Shown in pieces: positions 53,927 through 61,710 of a stretch of 64,000 bases of DNA. Below the pieces are notes generated by a model, which saw only the letters and a program-made list of their open reading frames with translations, was not told where the DNA came from and ran no database searches. The position numbers were made by a program, and so were the translations under genes. The DNA is taken from contig CAWDHQ010000002.1 of the NCBI GenBank assembly GCA_963802215.1, positions 930,001 through 994,000 on the forward strand. Direction: 5' to 3'. The stretch comes from SHZI01 sp963802215. GTDB lineage: Bacteria; Pseudomonadota; Gammaproteobacteria; Steroidobacterales; GCA-2729495. Within the stretch, counting starts at the first letter, position 1; each line of letters starts with the position of its first letter.

Positions 53927-53961
53927 AATTGCAGTCTGACCCTAACTAACAGGTGAGTCTC

Positions 53962-55845
53962 ATGCGTAAGGTCACGGTTTCCTTGTTCGTTGCCTGTCTG
54001 CTTGCCACCACCGCCTGGGCCGACGAGCCCCCGACGAAGGAGGCGCTGGCCCGCGTCACCGGGCCCCAGTTCTCGCCCTACGCCGGCCGGAATTTCCCCA
54101 CCCGCGTGCTCTGGGGCGACACCCACCTGCACACGTCCGTGTCGGTGGACGCCGGCACCATGAACCGCGTGGGCCAGGAGGATGCTTTCCGCTTCGCGCG
54201 GGGCGAGGAGGTCACCAGCACCGGTGGCCTGCGGGCGAAGCTGTCCCGGCCGCTGGATTTCCTCGTCATCGCCGACCACGCCGAGATGTACGGCCTGATG
54301 CCGCAGTTGCTGAGCGGGGATCCCGAAGTCCTGTCCACCGAGATCGGCAGGAAGTGGTTCGCCGAGCTGACGAGTGGCGACTTCGACCGGATGTTCGCCA
54401 CCGCCATGCAGATCGTGGAATCGCTGTCCGGCGACGTGGCGCCCATCAAGAACGACAAGGCGGTGCGCAATGCCTGGCAGGCCTACACGGCCCTCGCCGA
54501 CAGGTACAACGAGCCGGGCCGCTTCACGGCCCTGATCGGCTTCGAGTGGACCGCCATCGGTGGCAACAATCTGCATCGCAACGTGATCTTCCGGGGCGAC
54601 GCCAGCGTTGCAAACCGCACGCTGCCCTACTCCCAGTACGACAGCAAGAACGCCGAGGACCTCTGGAGGCACCTGGCGGCCTTCGAGGACGAGACCGGCG
54701 CCGAGGTGCTGGCGATTCCACACAACGGCAACCTCAGCAACGGGCGCATGTTCACGGTGGAGACCTTCGACGGCAGGCCGTTGACGAAGGAACTGGCCAG
54801 CCTGCGCGCCCGCTTCGAGCCGCTGATCGAGGCGACCCAGATCAAGGGTGATGGCGAGTCCCACCCGTTCCTGTCACCCAACGACGAGTTCGCCGGCTAC
54901 GAGACCTGGGACCGGTCCAACCTGAATGGTACGGAGCTGAAGACGAAGGACATGCTCCAGTGGGAGTACGCCCGCTCGGCCCTGAAGACCGGGCTGCAAC
55001 TCGAGCGCAAGCTGGGTATCAACCCCTTCAAGTTCGGCATGGTCGGCAGCACCGACTCCCACACCTCCCTCTCCACAGCCGAGGAAGAGAATTTCTTCGG
55101 CAAGCACTCCGGCGTCGAGCCGGGGCCGCACCGCTGGGAGCACGTGGTCATCGCCGCGCCGGATCCGAAGCTGAACGTGATGGGCTGGCAGCAGGCGGCG
55201 TCGGGCTATGCCGCCGTGTGGGCCACCGAGAACACCCGGGAGGCCGTCTTCGACGCCATGAAGCGCAAGGAGACATACGCCACCACCGGTACCCGCATGA
55301 CCGTGCGCTTCTTCGGCGGCTGGGACTTCACGGCGCAGGACACGGCCACCCGGCTCCCCGCCAGCACCGGTTACGCCAAGGGCGTCCCGATGGGCGGTGA
55401 CCTGCGCAAGGCGCCCGCGGGCAAGCGGCCGACATTCCTGCTGGCGGCGATGAAGGACCCCTACAGCGGCAATCTCGACCGCATCCAGGTCGTCAAGGGC
55501 TGGATGGACAAGTCCGGCAAGACCCAGGAAAAGGTCTACGACGTCGTATGGTCCGATGACCGCAAGCGCGGCGCCGACGGCAGGCTACCCGCGGTCGGCA
55601 ACACGGTGGACGTGGCCAGTGCCACCTGGACCAACAGCATCGGCTCGCCGGAACTGATCGCCGTCTGGAACGACCCGGACTTCGACCCGGCGGAAAGCGC
55701 GTTCTACTACGCCCGCGTGATCGAGATCCCCACACCGCGCTGGACCGCCTACGAGGCGAAGCGCTACGGCATCACGATGCCGGCAGAGGTCCCGATGACG
55801 ACGCAGGAGCGCGCCTACACGTCGCCGATCTGGTATTCGCCCTGA
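53962..55845 (+). CDS. DUF3604 (PHP-like metallohydrolase) protein 2, secreted
   Basis: 627 residues; signal peptide (VTVSLFVACLLATTAWADEP). Same order of motifs as the 49674 protein: LWGDTHLHTSVSVDAG, LVIADHAEMYGLM, FTALIGFEWTAIGGNNLHRNVIF, AIPHNGNLSNGRMF, FGMVGSTDSHTSLSTAEEE, then AFYYARVIEIPTPRWTAYEAKRYG at the end. The metal-binding histidines and aspartates are kept, but the residues after the first motif differ (MNRVGQEDAFRFARGEEV), so substrate range could differ. It follows the three barrel genes. The stop is convergent with the TonB receptor. Confidence 0.93.
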   Translation: MRKVTVSLFVACLLATTAWADEPPTKEALARVTGPQFSPYAGRNFPTRVLWGDTHLHTSVSVDAGTMNRVGQEDAFRFARGEEVTSTGGLRAKLSRPLDFLVIADHAEMYGLMPQLLSGDPEVLSTEIGRKWFAELTSGDFDRMFATAMQIVESLSGDVAPIKNDKAVRNAWQAYTALADRYNEPGRFTALIGFEWTAIGGNNLHRNVIFRGDASVANRTLPYSQYDSKNAEDLWRHLAAFEDETGAEVLAIPHNGNLSNGRMFTVETFDGRPLTKELASLRARFEPLIEATQIKGDGESHPFLSPNDEFAGYETWDRSNLNGTELKTKDMLQWEYARSALKTGLQLERKLGINPFKFGMVGSTDSHTSLSTAEEENFFGKHSGVEPGPHRWEHVVIAAPDPKLNVMGWQQAASGYAAVWATENTREAVFDAMKRKETYATTGTRMTVRFFGGWDFTAQDTATRLPASTGYAKGVPMGGDLRKAPAGKRPTFLLAAMKDPYSGNLDRIQVVKGWMDKSGKTQEKVYDVVWSDDRKRGADGRLPAVGNTVDVASATWTNSIGSPELIAVWNDPDFDPAESAFYYARVIEIPTPRWTAYEAKRYGITMPAEVPMTTQERAYTSPIWYSP

Positions 55846-55857
55846 CAGGACCCGCGG

Positions 55858-58224
55858 TCAGTTGCCTCCGAAGTCCTTCCGGAAGGTGACCAGCCAGGTG
55901 CGCGGGTCCTGGTAGTAGGGGACGCCGGCCAGCGCCGACACGAGCATGAGCCGGTCGTTGCAGTTCCGGCACTCCAGCGTCAGGCGCCAGTCCTGCTCCG
56001 TGGCACGGAGCTGGAGGCTGCCGTTCCAGGTGGTGTAGCCGTCCACGAGGAAGCGGGGGTCACCGCTGGTGAACACGCTGTGGTCGCCCACTGAGTAGAC
56101 GTAGGCGGCGGGTTCCACCTCGAAGCCGCTGCCGACGTCGAAGGTGTAGAGGGCGCCCACGGTGGCGGTATAGTCCGGGATGCGGGTGGGATCGGCGATG
56201 CCGCCGCTCGGCGTGATGATGCCCACCCCGCAGGAGGCCGTGGTGCCGCCCAGGCACTCATCCTGCTGGGCCTGGACCTCGGGAGCCAGGTTCTTGTACT
56301 CGCCGTCCTGGAAGCCCACGTTGGCAAGCAGGGTGAGGCTGTCCATCGGATTGGCCACCAGCTCGAACTCGATGCCCTTGTTCTCCAGGTCGGCGAAGTT
56401 CCGGGTGATGAACTGCACCTGCCCCGTCTGGGCGAGGAAGGCGGTGGGGATCTGGAAATCCGACACGTCCGTGTAGAAGGCGGTCACGTTGGCCCGCAGG
56501 CGGTTATCGAACCAGGTTGAGCGCATGCCGATCTCGTAGGACCAGACTTTCTCCGCGTCGAAATTCACGAGCTGGTCCGGCGTCGTGCCCCGGGCGTTCC
56601 AGCCGCCTGACTTGAAGCCCCGGGTGGCCGACGTGTAGAAGTTCAGGTCGTCGCTCACGGTGTACTGGAGGGCCACGCGGGGCGTCCAGAGATCGGTGTC
56701 CAGGTCCCGCGGGATGTTGAACAAAGCCAGGTTGGCGTTGGCCAGGTCGTTGTCCGAGATGCCGTCGCCGTTGCTGTCCACGAACTGGCAACCGGGCGCG
56801 CCGGTGCAGTCAGCCTGGGGGATGTTGTCCGTGAAGGACACGTCCTTCTGCTCGTCCGTGTAGCGCACGCCCAGCGTCAGCGTCCAGGCGTCGAGGAAGT
56901 CGATATCGGACTGCACATAGGCCGCCCAGCTCTCGGTGGTGTTGTCGAGGACCCGGTCCGCCAGCACGAGCGGTATGAAGGTGCCCGGCGGGCCGAGGCC
57001 GAGGATGCTCAGGTCGAAGTCGAAGACGTCGCCGAAATCGGTGCGGTTGTCCTCGTCCAGGTAGTACAGCCCCGTCGTGTAGCGGATGTCCTCGCTGATC
57101 TCGCCGTTCAGCTTCAACTCCGCCGTGAACTGCTGGTGCTCGCCGTCGTTCGCGATGGAGAAGCCGCCGTAGGACGGCGGTTCCTGACCGAAGGCCGCCC
57201 GCCCGGCGGCGTTGCCATCCAGGAAGTCCAGCGCGAATTTCTGGGTCATGTCGCGCCAGCCCACGATCAGATTCACCGTGCCGAGTCCCGCGTCCCACTC
57301 GATGTTGGACGTGACATTGGTGGATTCCACGTCGTTGCCGAAGCCGTAGCCGGTCTTCCCGCCGGTGAAGAGCGTGCCCAGGGGGTTACCGCCCCGGGTC
57401 AGTCCCGTCCGGCTGATCCGGTCGTTGCCCGACTTGAAGTTGGCGATGTTGGCGTCCTCGGTGTCCTCGTAGTCGATTGCCAGGTCCCAGGTGAGCCCGT
57501 CGGCGATCTTCCAGAGCACGGCGCCCCGCACGCCGCGATTTTCCTCGCCGTTGAGGGTCTCGCCGGTGGTGACGTTGTCGACGAAACCGTCCTCGTCCAC
57601 GTAGAACGCCGAGAACTTGGTGAATATCGTGTCGCTCACCGGTAGGTCGACGCTGCCCCGGGCGACGTAACGGTCGAATTCGCCGATGCCCAGCTCGGCG
57701 TAGCCGTCCAGTTCCTCGGCTGGCTTCTTGAGCAGCACCCGCACGGCGCCACCCGTGGTGTTGCGGCCGAAGAGCGTGCCCTGGGGGCCGCGCAGGACCT
57801 CGATCCGGTCGACGTCGAAGAGGGTGAAGTTGTTGGCGTTCTGCCGAGCCACGTAGATGTCGTCCACGTAGCTGCCCACCGGCGGGTCGAAGGTGGCGAT
57901 GGACTCGGTATTGTTCAGGCCGCGCAGCGAGTAGGAATTGGCGGTGCCGAGGCCGGTGTTGTTGTGGGCGATGAGGTTCGGCACGAGGCGGCCCAGGTCG
58001 AGGGCCTGGTCAACCTGCAGGGTCTCGAGCTGGGCGCTGGTGAAGGCGGTGACCGCCAGCGGGACGTCCTGCAGCAGTTCCTCCCGCCGTTGGGCCGTGA
58101 CGGTGATCTCCTGCATGATCCCGCCATCTTCCTGGGCCGCTGCGGTGAGCGGCGCGCCGGCGGTGCCAAGCGACAGCCAGCCAAGGCCGGAGAGCAGGCC
58201 CCGGGTGCAAATCGAAGTCTTCAT
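55858..58224 (-). CDS. TonB-dependent outer-membrane receptor
   Basis: 788 residues: signal peptide; a TonB-box-like stretch (MQEITVTAQRREELLQDVPLAVTAFTSAQLETL); the plug (LGRLVPNLIAHNNTGLGTANSYSLRGLNNTE ... VEVLRGPQGTLFGRNTTGGAVRVLLKKP); then a 22-strand barrel with a C-terminal aromatic strand (TWLVTFRKDFGGN). It takes up a larger or scarce compound with energy from TonB; it resembles receptors in carbohydrate/aromatic catabolism loci rather than siderophore ones, by the phrase DVPLAVTAF (inference). GAGGGGA precedes the ATG. It is convergent with DUF3604 protein 2 and divergent from a VOC gene. Confidence 0.93.
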   Translation of the reverse strand: MKTSICTRGLLSGLGWLSLGTAGAPLTAAAQEDGGIMQEITVTAQRREELLQDVPLAVTAFTSAQLETLQVDQALDLGRLVPNLIAHNNTGLGTANSYSLRGLNNTESIATFDPPVGSYVDDIYVARQNANNFTLFDVDRIEVLRGPQGTLFGRNTTGGAVRVLLKKPAEELDGYAELGIGEFDRYVARGSVDLPVSDTIFTKFSAFYVDEDGFVDNVTTGETLNGEENRGVRGAVLWKIADGLTWDLAIDYEDTEDANIANFKSGNDRISRTGLTRGGNPLGTLFTGGKTGYGFGNDVESTNVTSNIEWDAGLGTVNLIVGWRDMTQKFALDFLDGNAAGRAAFGQEPPSYGGFSIANDGEHQQFTAELKLNGEISEDIRYTTGLYYLDEDNRTDFGDVFDFDLSILGLGPPGTFIPLVLADRVLDNTTESWAAYVQSDIDFLDAWTLTLGVRYTDEQKDVSFTDNIPQADCTGAPGCQFVDSNGDGISDNDLANANLALFNIPRDLDTDLWTPRVALQYTVSDDLNFYTSATRGFKSGGWNARGTTPDQLVNFDAEKVWSYEIGMRSTWFDNRLRANVTAFYTDVSDFQIPTAFLAQTGQVQFITRNFADLENKGIEFELVANPMDSLTLLANVGFQDGEYKNLAPEVQAQQDECLGGTTASCGVGIITPSGGIADPTRIPDYTATVGALYTFDVGSGFEVEPAAYVYSVGDHSVFTSGDPRFLVDGYTTWNGSLQLRATEQDWRLTLECRNCNDRLMLVSALAGVPYYQDPRTWLVTFRKDFGGN

Positions 58225-58298
58225 GACATTCCCCTCGACATTGGACGATGATCGGCGCAGGCCGCGTGGCCAGTCACTGCAATCAACACTATCACCAA

Positions 58299-59216
58299 AT
58301 GCTGAAAACCATCGCCATCGTGACCCTCCTGGTCCGCCAGCTGGCCCCGGTGGAGGGCGCCTATCGCGAGCACCTGGATTACCGGACCGTGCACCGGGGC
58401 GAGATCTCCGCAGAGCTGGCCGGAGCCTGGGACAGTCCCCCCATGACTGGCCGGGATTACGTGCTGATGGGTCCGGCCAGCGGAGCCGAGGTGTACCTGC
58501 GCTTCGTGCAGGCGGACTCCCGCCGAGACAGCCCCAGGCCCTTCATGACCCACGGCTGGAATGCCACGGAGATCCTGGTGGAGGACCCGGATCTCCTCGC
58601 CCGTGAGCTGGCCGGCTCGCCCTTCCGGGTCATCGGCCCGCCCGCCGACCTCATGGCCACGAAGGATTCGCCGCGGGCCATGCAGGTCCTGGGCCCCGCG
58701 GGGGAACTGCTCTATTTCACGCGCATCATCCCGGGTGGCTCGGGCTTCGACCTGGGCGCGGCGAGCGTGCCGGTCGACCGGGTGTTCATCACCGTGGTGG
58801 GCGGCCCGTCGCTGGCGGAGCTGAGGCGATTCTACGGGCAGGTCCTCGGCCTGCCCCTCGGAGACGACCTGCATTGGCGTATCGATGTGCTGGCCCGGGC
58901 GCACCGGCTGCCGGTGGAAACCACCTTTCCCCTGGCCGTGGCGATCCTGCCGAAGGACTTCCTGGTGGAGATGGATGAGTACCCCGCCAGTGCCAGGCCC
59001 CGCAGGCAGCGGCGTGGCGAGCCGCCGCCGGGAATGGCGATCGTCTCGTTCACGGCGGACAGCCTGGACGGAACCGCCGTGCGCTGGCGAAGTGCGCCGC
59101 GGCCTGTCGCGGCATTCCCGTACCTTGGGCGCCGGGTGGCAGTCACCGTAGGGCCGGCCGGGGAGTGGGTGGAGGTCATCGAGACGCCGGCCGAACCGGG
59201 TCCTCCGTTGCGCTGA
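58299..59216 (+). CDS. VOC (glyoxalase-fold) family protein
   Basis: 305 residues from the ATG at 58299 (a start at 58248 is possible). It has two VOC-like halves: LKTIAIVTLLVRQLAPVEGAYREHLDYRTVHRGEI... MQVLGPAGELLYFTRI, and VDRVFITVVGGPSLAELRRFYGQVLGLPLGDDLHWRIDVLARAHRL... VTVGPAGEWVEVIE. No signal peptide is evident. It is divergent from the TonB receptor and may act on the compound it imports, but no reaction can be named. Confidence 0.78.
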   Translation: MLKTIAIVTLLVRQLAPVEGAYREHLDYRTVHRGEISAELAGAWDSPPMTGRDYVLMGPASGAEVYLRFVQADSRRDSPRPFMTHGWNATEILVEDPDLLARELAGSPFRVIGPPADLMATKDSPRAMQVLGPAGELLYFTRIIPGGSGFDLGAASVPVDRVFITVVGGPSLAELRRFYGQVLGLPLGDDLHWRIDVLARAHRLPVETTFPLAVAILPKDFLVEMDEYPASARPRRQRRGEPPPGMAIVSFTADSLDGTAVRWRSAPRPVAAFPYLGRRVAVTVGPAGEWVEVIETPAEPGPPLR

Positions 59217-59244
59217 CTGACTGACGGGGGGCAACCCCGTCAAA

Positions 59245-60543
59245 TCACAGTGATGCCACGCGGTTCCGGACGTCGTGGATATCCTGCCTCAGCCCCAGGT
59301 AGTCGGGCCGGAGTTTCTTTGGCACTTTCAGCGCCATGCTGATGCGGTCGATCTCATCCAGTTCGGACAGAAGAGCACTCTTTTCCGCACCGGTCCCGAG
59401 TGCCTTCTCAGCAGTCTCCAGTCGCTTGTAGAGCGCGAGGCTGGTCCGCTTGTAGGGGAACGAGAGCACTTTCGGCAGAATGCCGAACAGCGCCAGCGCC
59501 GCCGACGCCACGGTGGCAGCGACCCAGATGAAGCGGTCCACCAGCGTTGCCATCCGGAAGGGGAGTACGCGCCACAGGGGCGACGGCCCGCGTTCGAAAT
59601 AGCGAACCGCGGCGCGGCTCAGTGGCAGTGACACCAGGTCCGTGCTCGGGAACTCGCCGCGCTTCGTAAAGAGCCCCTTGTCGCCGTGCACTTCGTGGGC
59701 GGCCTCGAGGAGCAGGTCCCCCAGCGCCCCCGGCAGGCTGGCCGGGACAACCAGTTGCACCGCAAGGCCCATCAGGTCGAGATCCTGAGCCGGGATGTTG
59801 GCCACGAGATCGAGACTGCCCTCCGGCAGCCGCAGTGGCCTGATCCCCGGGTAGCGGAACGCGAAGCTGTCGAGGCGGCGCAGGGACACCGGCTGGAAAT
59901 CCGGCCAGCGCAGCAGCCCGTCGACCAGCGGCGAGTCCGGCTCTCCGGAGGCAAAGAGCGCATCCACCTTGCCGGCCTCGACGGCCACCCGGAGATCGGC
60001 CGCCGTCAGTGCGTCAGCATCCACCAGCGTCACGTTGCCGGTCAGTCCATTCGCCTTCAGCAGTGACTCGGCGAAGATCCGGACGCCACTGCCCTTGTTG
60101 CCGGGTGCGATCGCAAGCCCCTTGAGGTCTGCAACTCCGGCGACCGTGAGCCCGCGCCGCGCGAAGACCCAGAAGGGCTCGACGTAGAGGCTGCCGAGCG
60201 CCTCGAGCTGGTTGGGACCAGCGCCCTGCAGCTTCTCCGGGTATCCGGTTGCTTCCGCGAAGCCGGCACAGGCGCCGCATCCTGCAACGAGTCGCTTCAG
60301 ATTTTCCACGGTGCCCTCGGTGGCCACCAGATCGACGACGACCCCGTGCCGGGCCAGGATCTCCCGGTAGCGGAGGCCGTCCTGGTAGAACGTGGAGCCC
60401 TTTGGGCCCACCAGCAGCGTGATGGTGCCGGGGACGTCGGGCTTGGCGAAGCGGAGTCCCAGCACGACCGCTGTCACCAGGAACAGCACGGCGCCGATCC
60501 GGGTCCAGTTCCGCTCCCGCGATCCCCCTGTCGTCTCATTCAT
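59245..60543 (-). CDS. TAXI-type TRAP solute-binding protein, membrane anchored at both ends
   Basis: 432 residues. An N-terminal signal/anchor (IGAVLFLVTAVVLGLRF) is followed by a periplasmic binding fold of the TAXI class (GTITLLVGPKGSTFYQDGLRYREIL, LKGLAIAPGNKGSGVRIFAESLLKANGL, DALFASGEPDSPLVDGLLRWPDF), then a C-terminal membrane helix (LVDRFIWVAATVASAALALFGILPKVL) and a cytoplasmic tail of about 60 residues with coiled-coil (LSELDEIDRISMALKVPKK). No TRAP permease is in the window. The ATG at 60543 is chosen since GGGAGG lies seven bases upstream; the ATG at 60549 is too close. It lies downstream of a LysR gene on the same strand. Confidence 0.85.
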   Translation of the reverse strand: MNETTGGSRERNWTRIGAVLFLVTAVVLGLRFAKPDVPGTITLLVGPKGSTFYQDGLRYREILARHGVVVDLVATEGTVENLKRLVAGCGACAGFAEATGYPEKLQGAGPNQLEALGSLYVEPFWVFARRGLTVAGVADLKGLAIAPGNKGSGVRIFAESLLKANGLTGNVTLVDADALTAADLRVAVEAGKVDALFASGEPDSPLVDGLLRWPDFQPVSLRRLDSFAFRYPGIRPLRLPEGSLDLVANIPAQDLDLMGLAVQLVVPASLPGALGDLLLEAAHEVHGDKGLFTKRGEFPSTDLVSLPLSRAAVRYFERGPSPLWRVLPFRMATLVDRFIWVAATVASAALALFGILPKVLSFPYKRTSLALYKRLETAEKALGTGAEKSALLSELDEIDRISMALKVPKKLRPDYLGLRQDIHDVRNRVASL

Positions 60544-60577
60544 GCGCATGCCTCCCGGTGAATCCGGGGGCGATTGT

Positions 60578-60593
60578 GCACCCGATCGGGTGC
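60578..60593. promoter_or_regulatory. Perfect 16-bp palindrome upstream of TAXI gene
   Basis: GCACCCGATCGGGTGC is an exact palindrome, centred in the 65-bp gap between the LysR stop (60609) and the TAXI start (60543), about 35 bp upstream of the latter. It may be an operator for a dimeric repressor or a hairpin that weakens readthrough from the LysR gene. No T-tract follows. Confidence 0.45.
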
Positions 60594-60608
60594 GGGAGGG
60601 CGAGGTGG

Positions 60609-61532
60609 CTAGGAGTCGGCGATTCCCGCCTCGACGTCCCGGAGGACCCCGATGAAGAGCTCCAGGGCCGGCGACGGCGTGCGGTCGCGGCGCCGGACGA
60701 TGCCGTAGTTCGTCTGCATCATGGGAATGCGGAAGTCCAGGCAGACCAGGTGCCCCGCTGCGAGGTCAGCGGCGAGCATCGCATGGGTTCCCGGAAACAG
60801 GGCGTCGCACTCACGCGCAATCTGCCGCGCGAGGCCCAGGGAGTTGACCAGGATCGCCGGCGCGAAGTTGCCGGTCTGCCGGTCCAGGTGGCCGACCGCG
60901 GAGTTCTGGCCGGCGACAGCCGCCACGATTCCGCGCAGCGTCGTCGTCACCAGCGGGAACTGCAGCGCCTCCTCCAGCTGGAACGCGCCGCGCCCGGCCA
61001 GCGGGTGCCCCGGTCGGCAGGCGAGATGCACCGGGTGCGGCGGCAGGGCCTCCACGGCCAGGTCCGGCTCATGCTCCAGGCCGGCGATGTCGACAATGCC
61101 CACCTCGCAGCGGCCCTCCTTGACCAGGCGCACGATGTCTTCCGGGTCCAGGGAAGCAATTTCCATTCGCAGGCGCGGGTGTGCCGCGGAAACCCGCGCC
61201 ACGGCCCGGCCCACCGAGATCTCGCTGGCATAGGGGCCGGCGCCGATGACGAGGGCCCCAACCTGCAGTCCCGCCAGGGCCTCGATCTTCGAGTAGAGGG
61301 CGGCCTCGTTCGCGAGCAGCACCTTGCCCTCGGCGAGGAAGACGGCGCCAAACGCCGTGGGCTCGATGCCGCGCCGGTTGCGGTCGAAGAGCTTGACGCC
61401 GAGGGAAGCCTCGATGGACGCAATGCTGCGCGTGAGGGACGGCTGGCTGATGCCCAGCGAATCGGCGGCCCGACCGAAATTGCCGAACCGGGCGAGCGCC
61501 AGCGCGTGCTGAATGAGGCGCAGTTCAATCAC
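60609..61532 (-). CDS. LysR family regulator (next to TAXI protein)
   Basis: 307 residues. DNA-binding domain: ELRLIQHALALARFGNFGRAADSLGISQPSLTRSIASIEASLGVKLFDRNRRGIEPT; effector domain from ~85 (GALVIGAGPYASEISVGRAVARVSAAHPRLRMEI). The start is GTG at 61532. It shares many positions with the 45827 LysR protein, so both likely come from one paralogous family. The upstream gap (61533-61710) contains inverted repeats at 61555-61567 and 61567-61598 that may be its own sites. Likely controls the TAXI gene. Confidence 0.9.
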   Translation of the reverse strand: MIELRLIQHALALARFGNFGRAADSLGISQPSLTRSIASIEASLGVKLFDRNRRGIEPTAFGAVFLAEGKVLLANEAALYSKIEALAGLQVGALVIGAGPYASEISVGRAVARVSAAHPRLRMEIASLDPEDIVRLVKEGRCEVGIVDIAGLEHEPDLAVEALPPHPVHLACRPGHPLAGRGAFQLEEALQFPLVTTTLRGIVAAVAGQNSAVGHLDRQTGNFAPAILVNSLGLARQIARECDALFPGTHAMLAADLAAGHLVCLDFRIPMMQTNYGIVRRRDRTPSPALELFIGVLRDVEAGIADS

Positions 61533-61554
61533 GATGCGTCCAGCGTATCAAAGT

Positions 61555-61598
61555 CAGTCGCCGACTGTATTGGACACGTGCGGTCACCCGGCCAATAC
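61555..61598. promoter_or_regulatory. Inverted repeats upstream of LysR gene
   Basis: CAGTC-GCC-GACTG (61555-61567) and GTATTGG (61567-61573) with CCAATAC (61592-61598) lie in the divergent gap between the LysR gene and the DUF3300 gene. The second is a 7-bp perfect dyad with 18 bp between arms. Plausible regulator binding sites, unproven. Confidence 0.4.
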
Positions 61599-61710
61599 TC
61601 GCCGCCGCGGCTGATACTTGCTCTGGCTGAACGAAAACAATCGACAGGATAGCCCTTCCGGGCGTGCGTCCTGCGTGACTCCCGTTTCACCGGATCCGGA
61701 GACATCTAAT

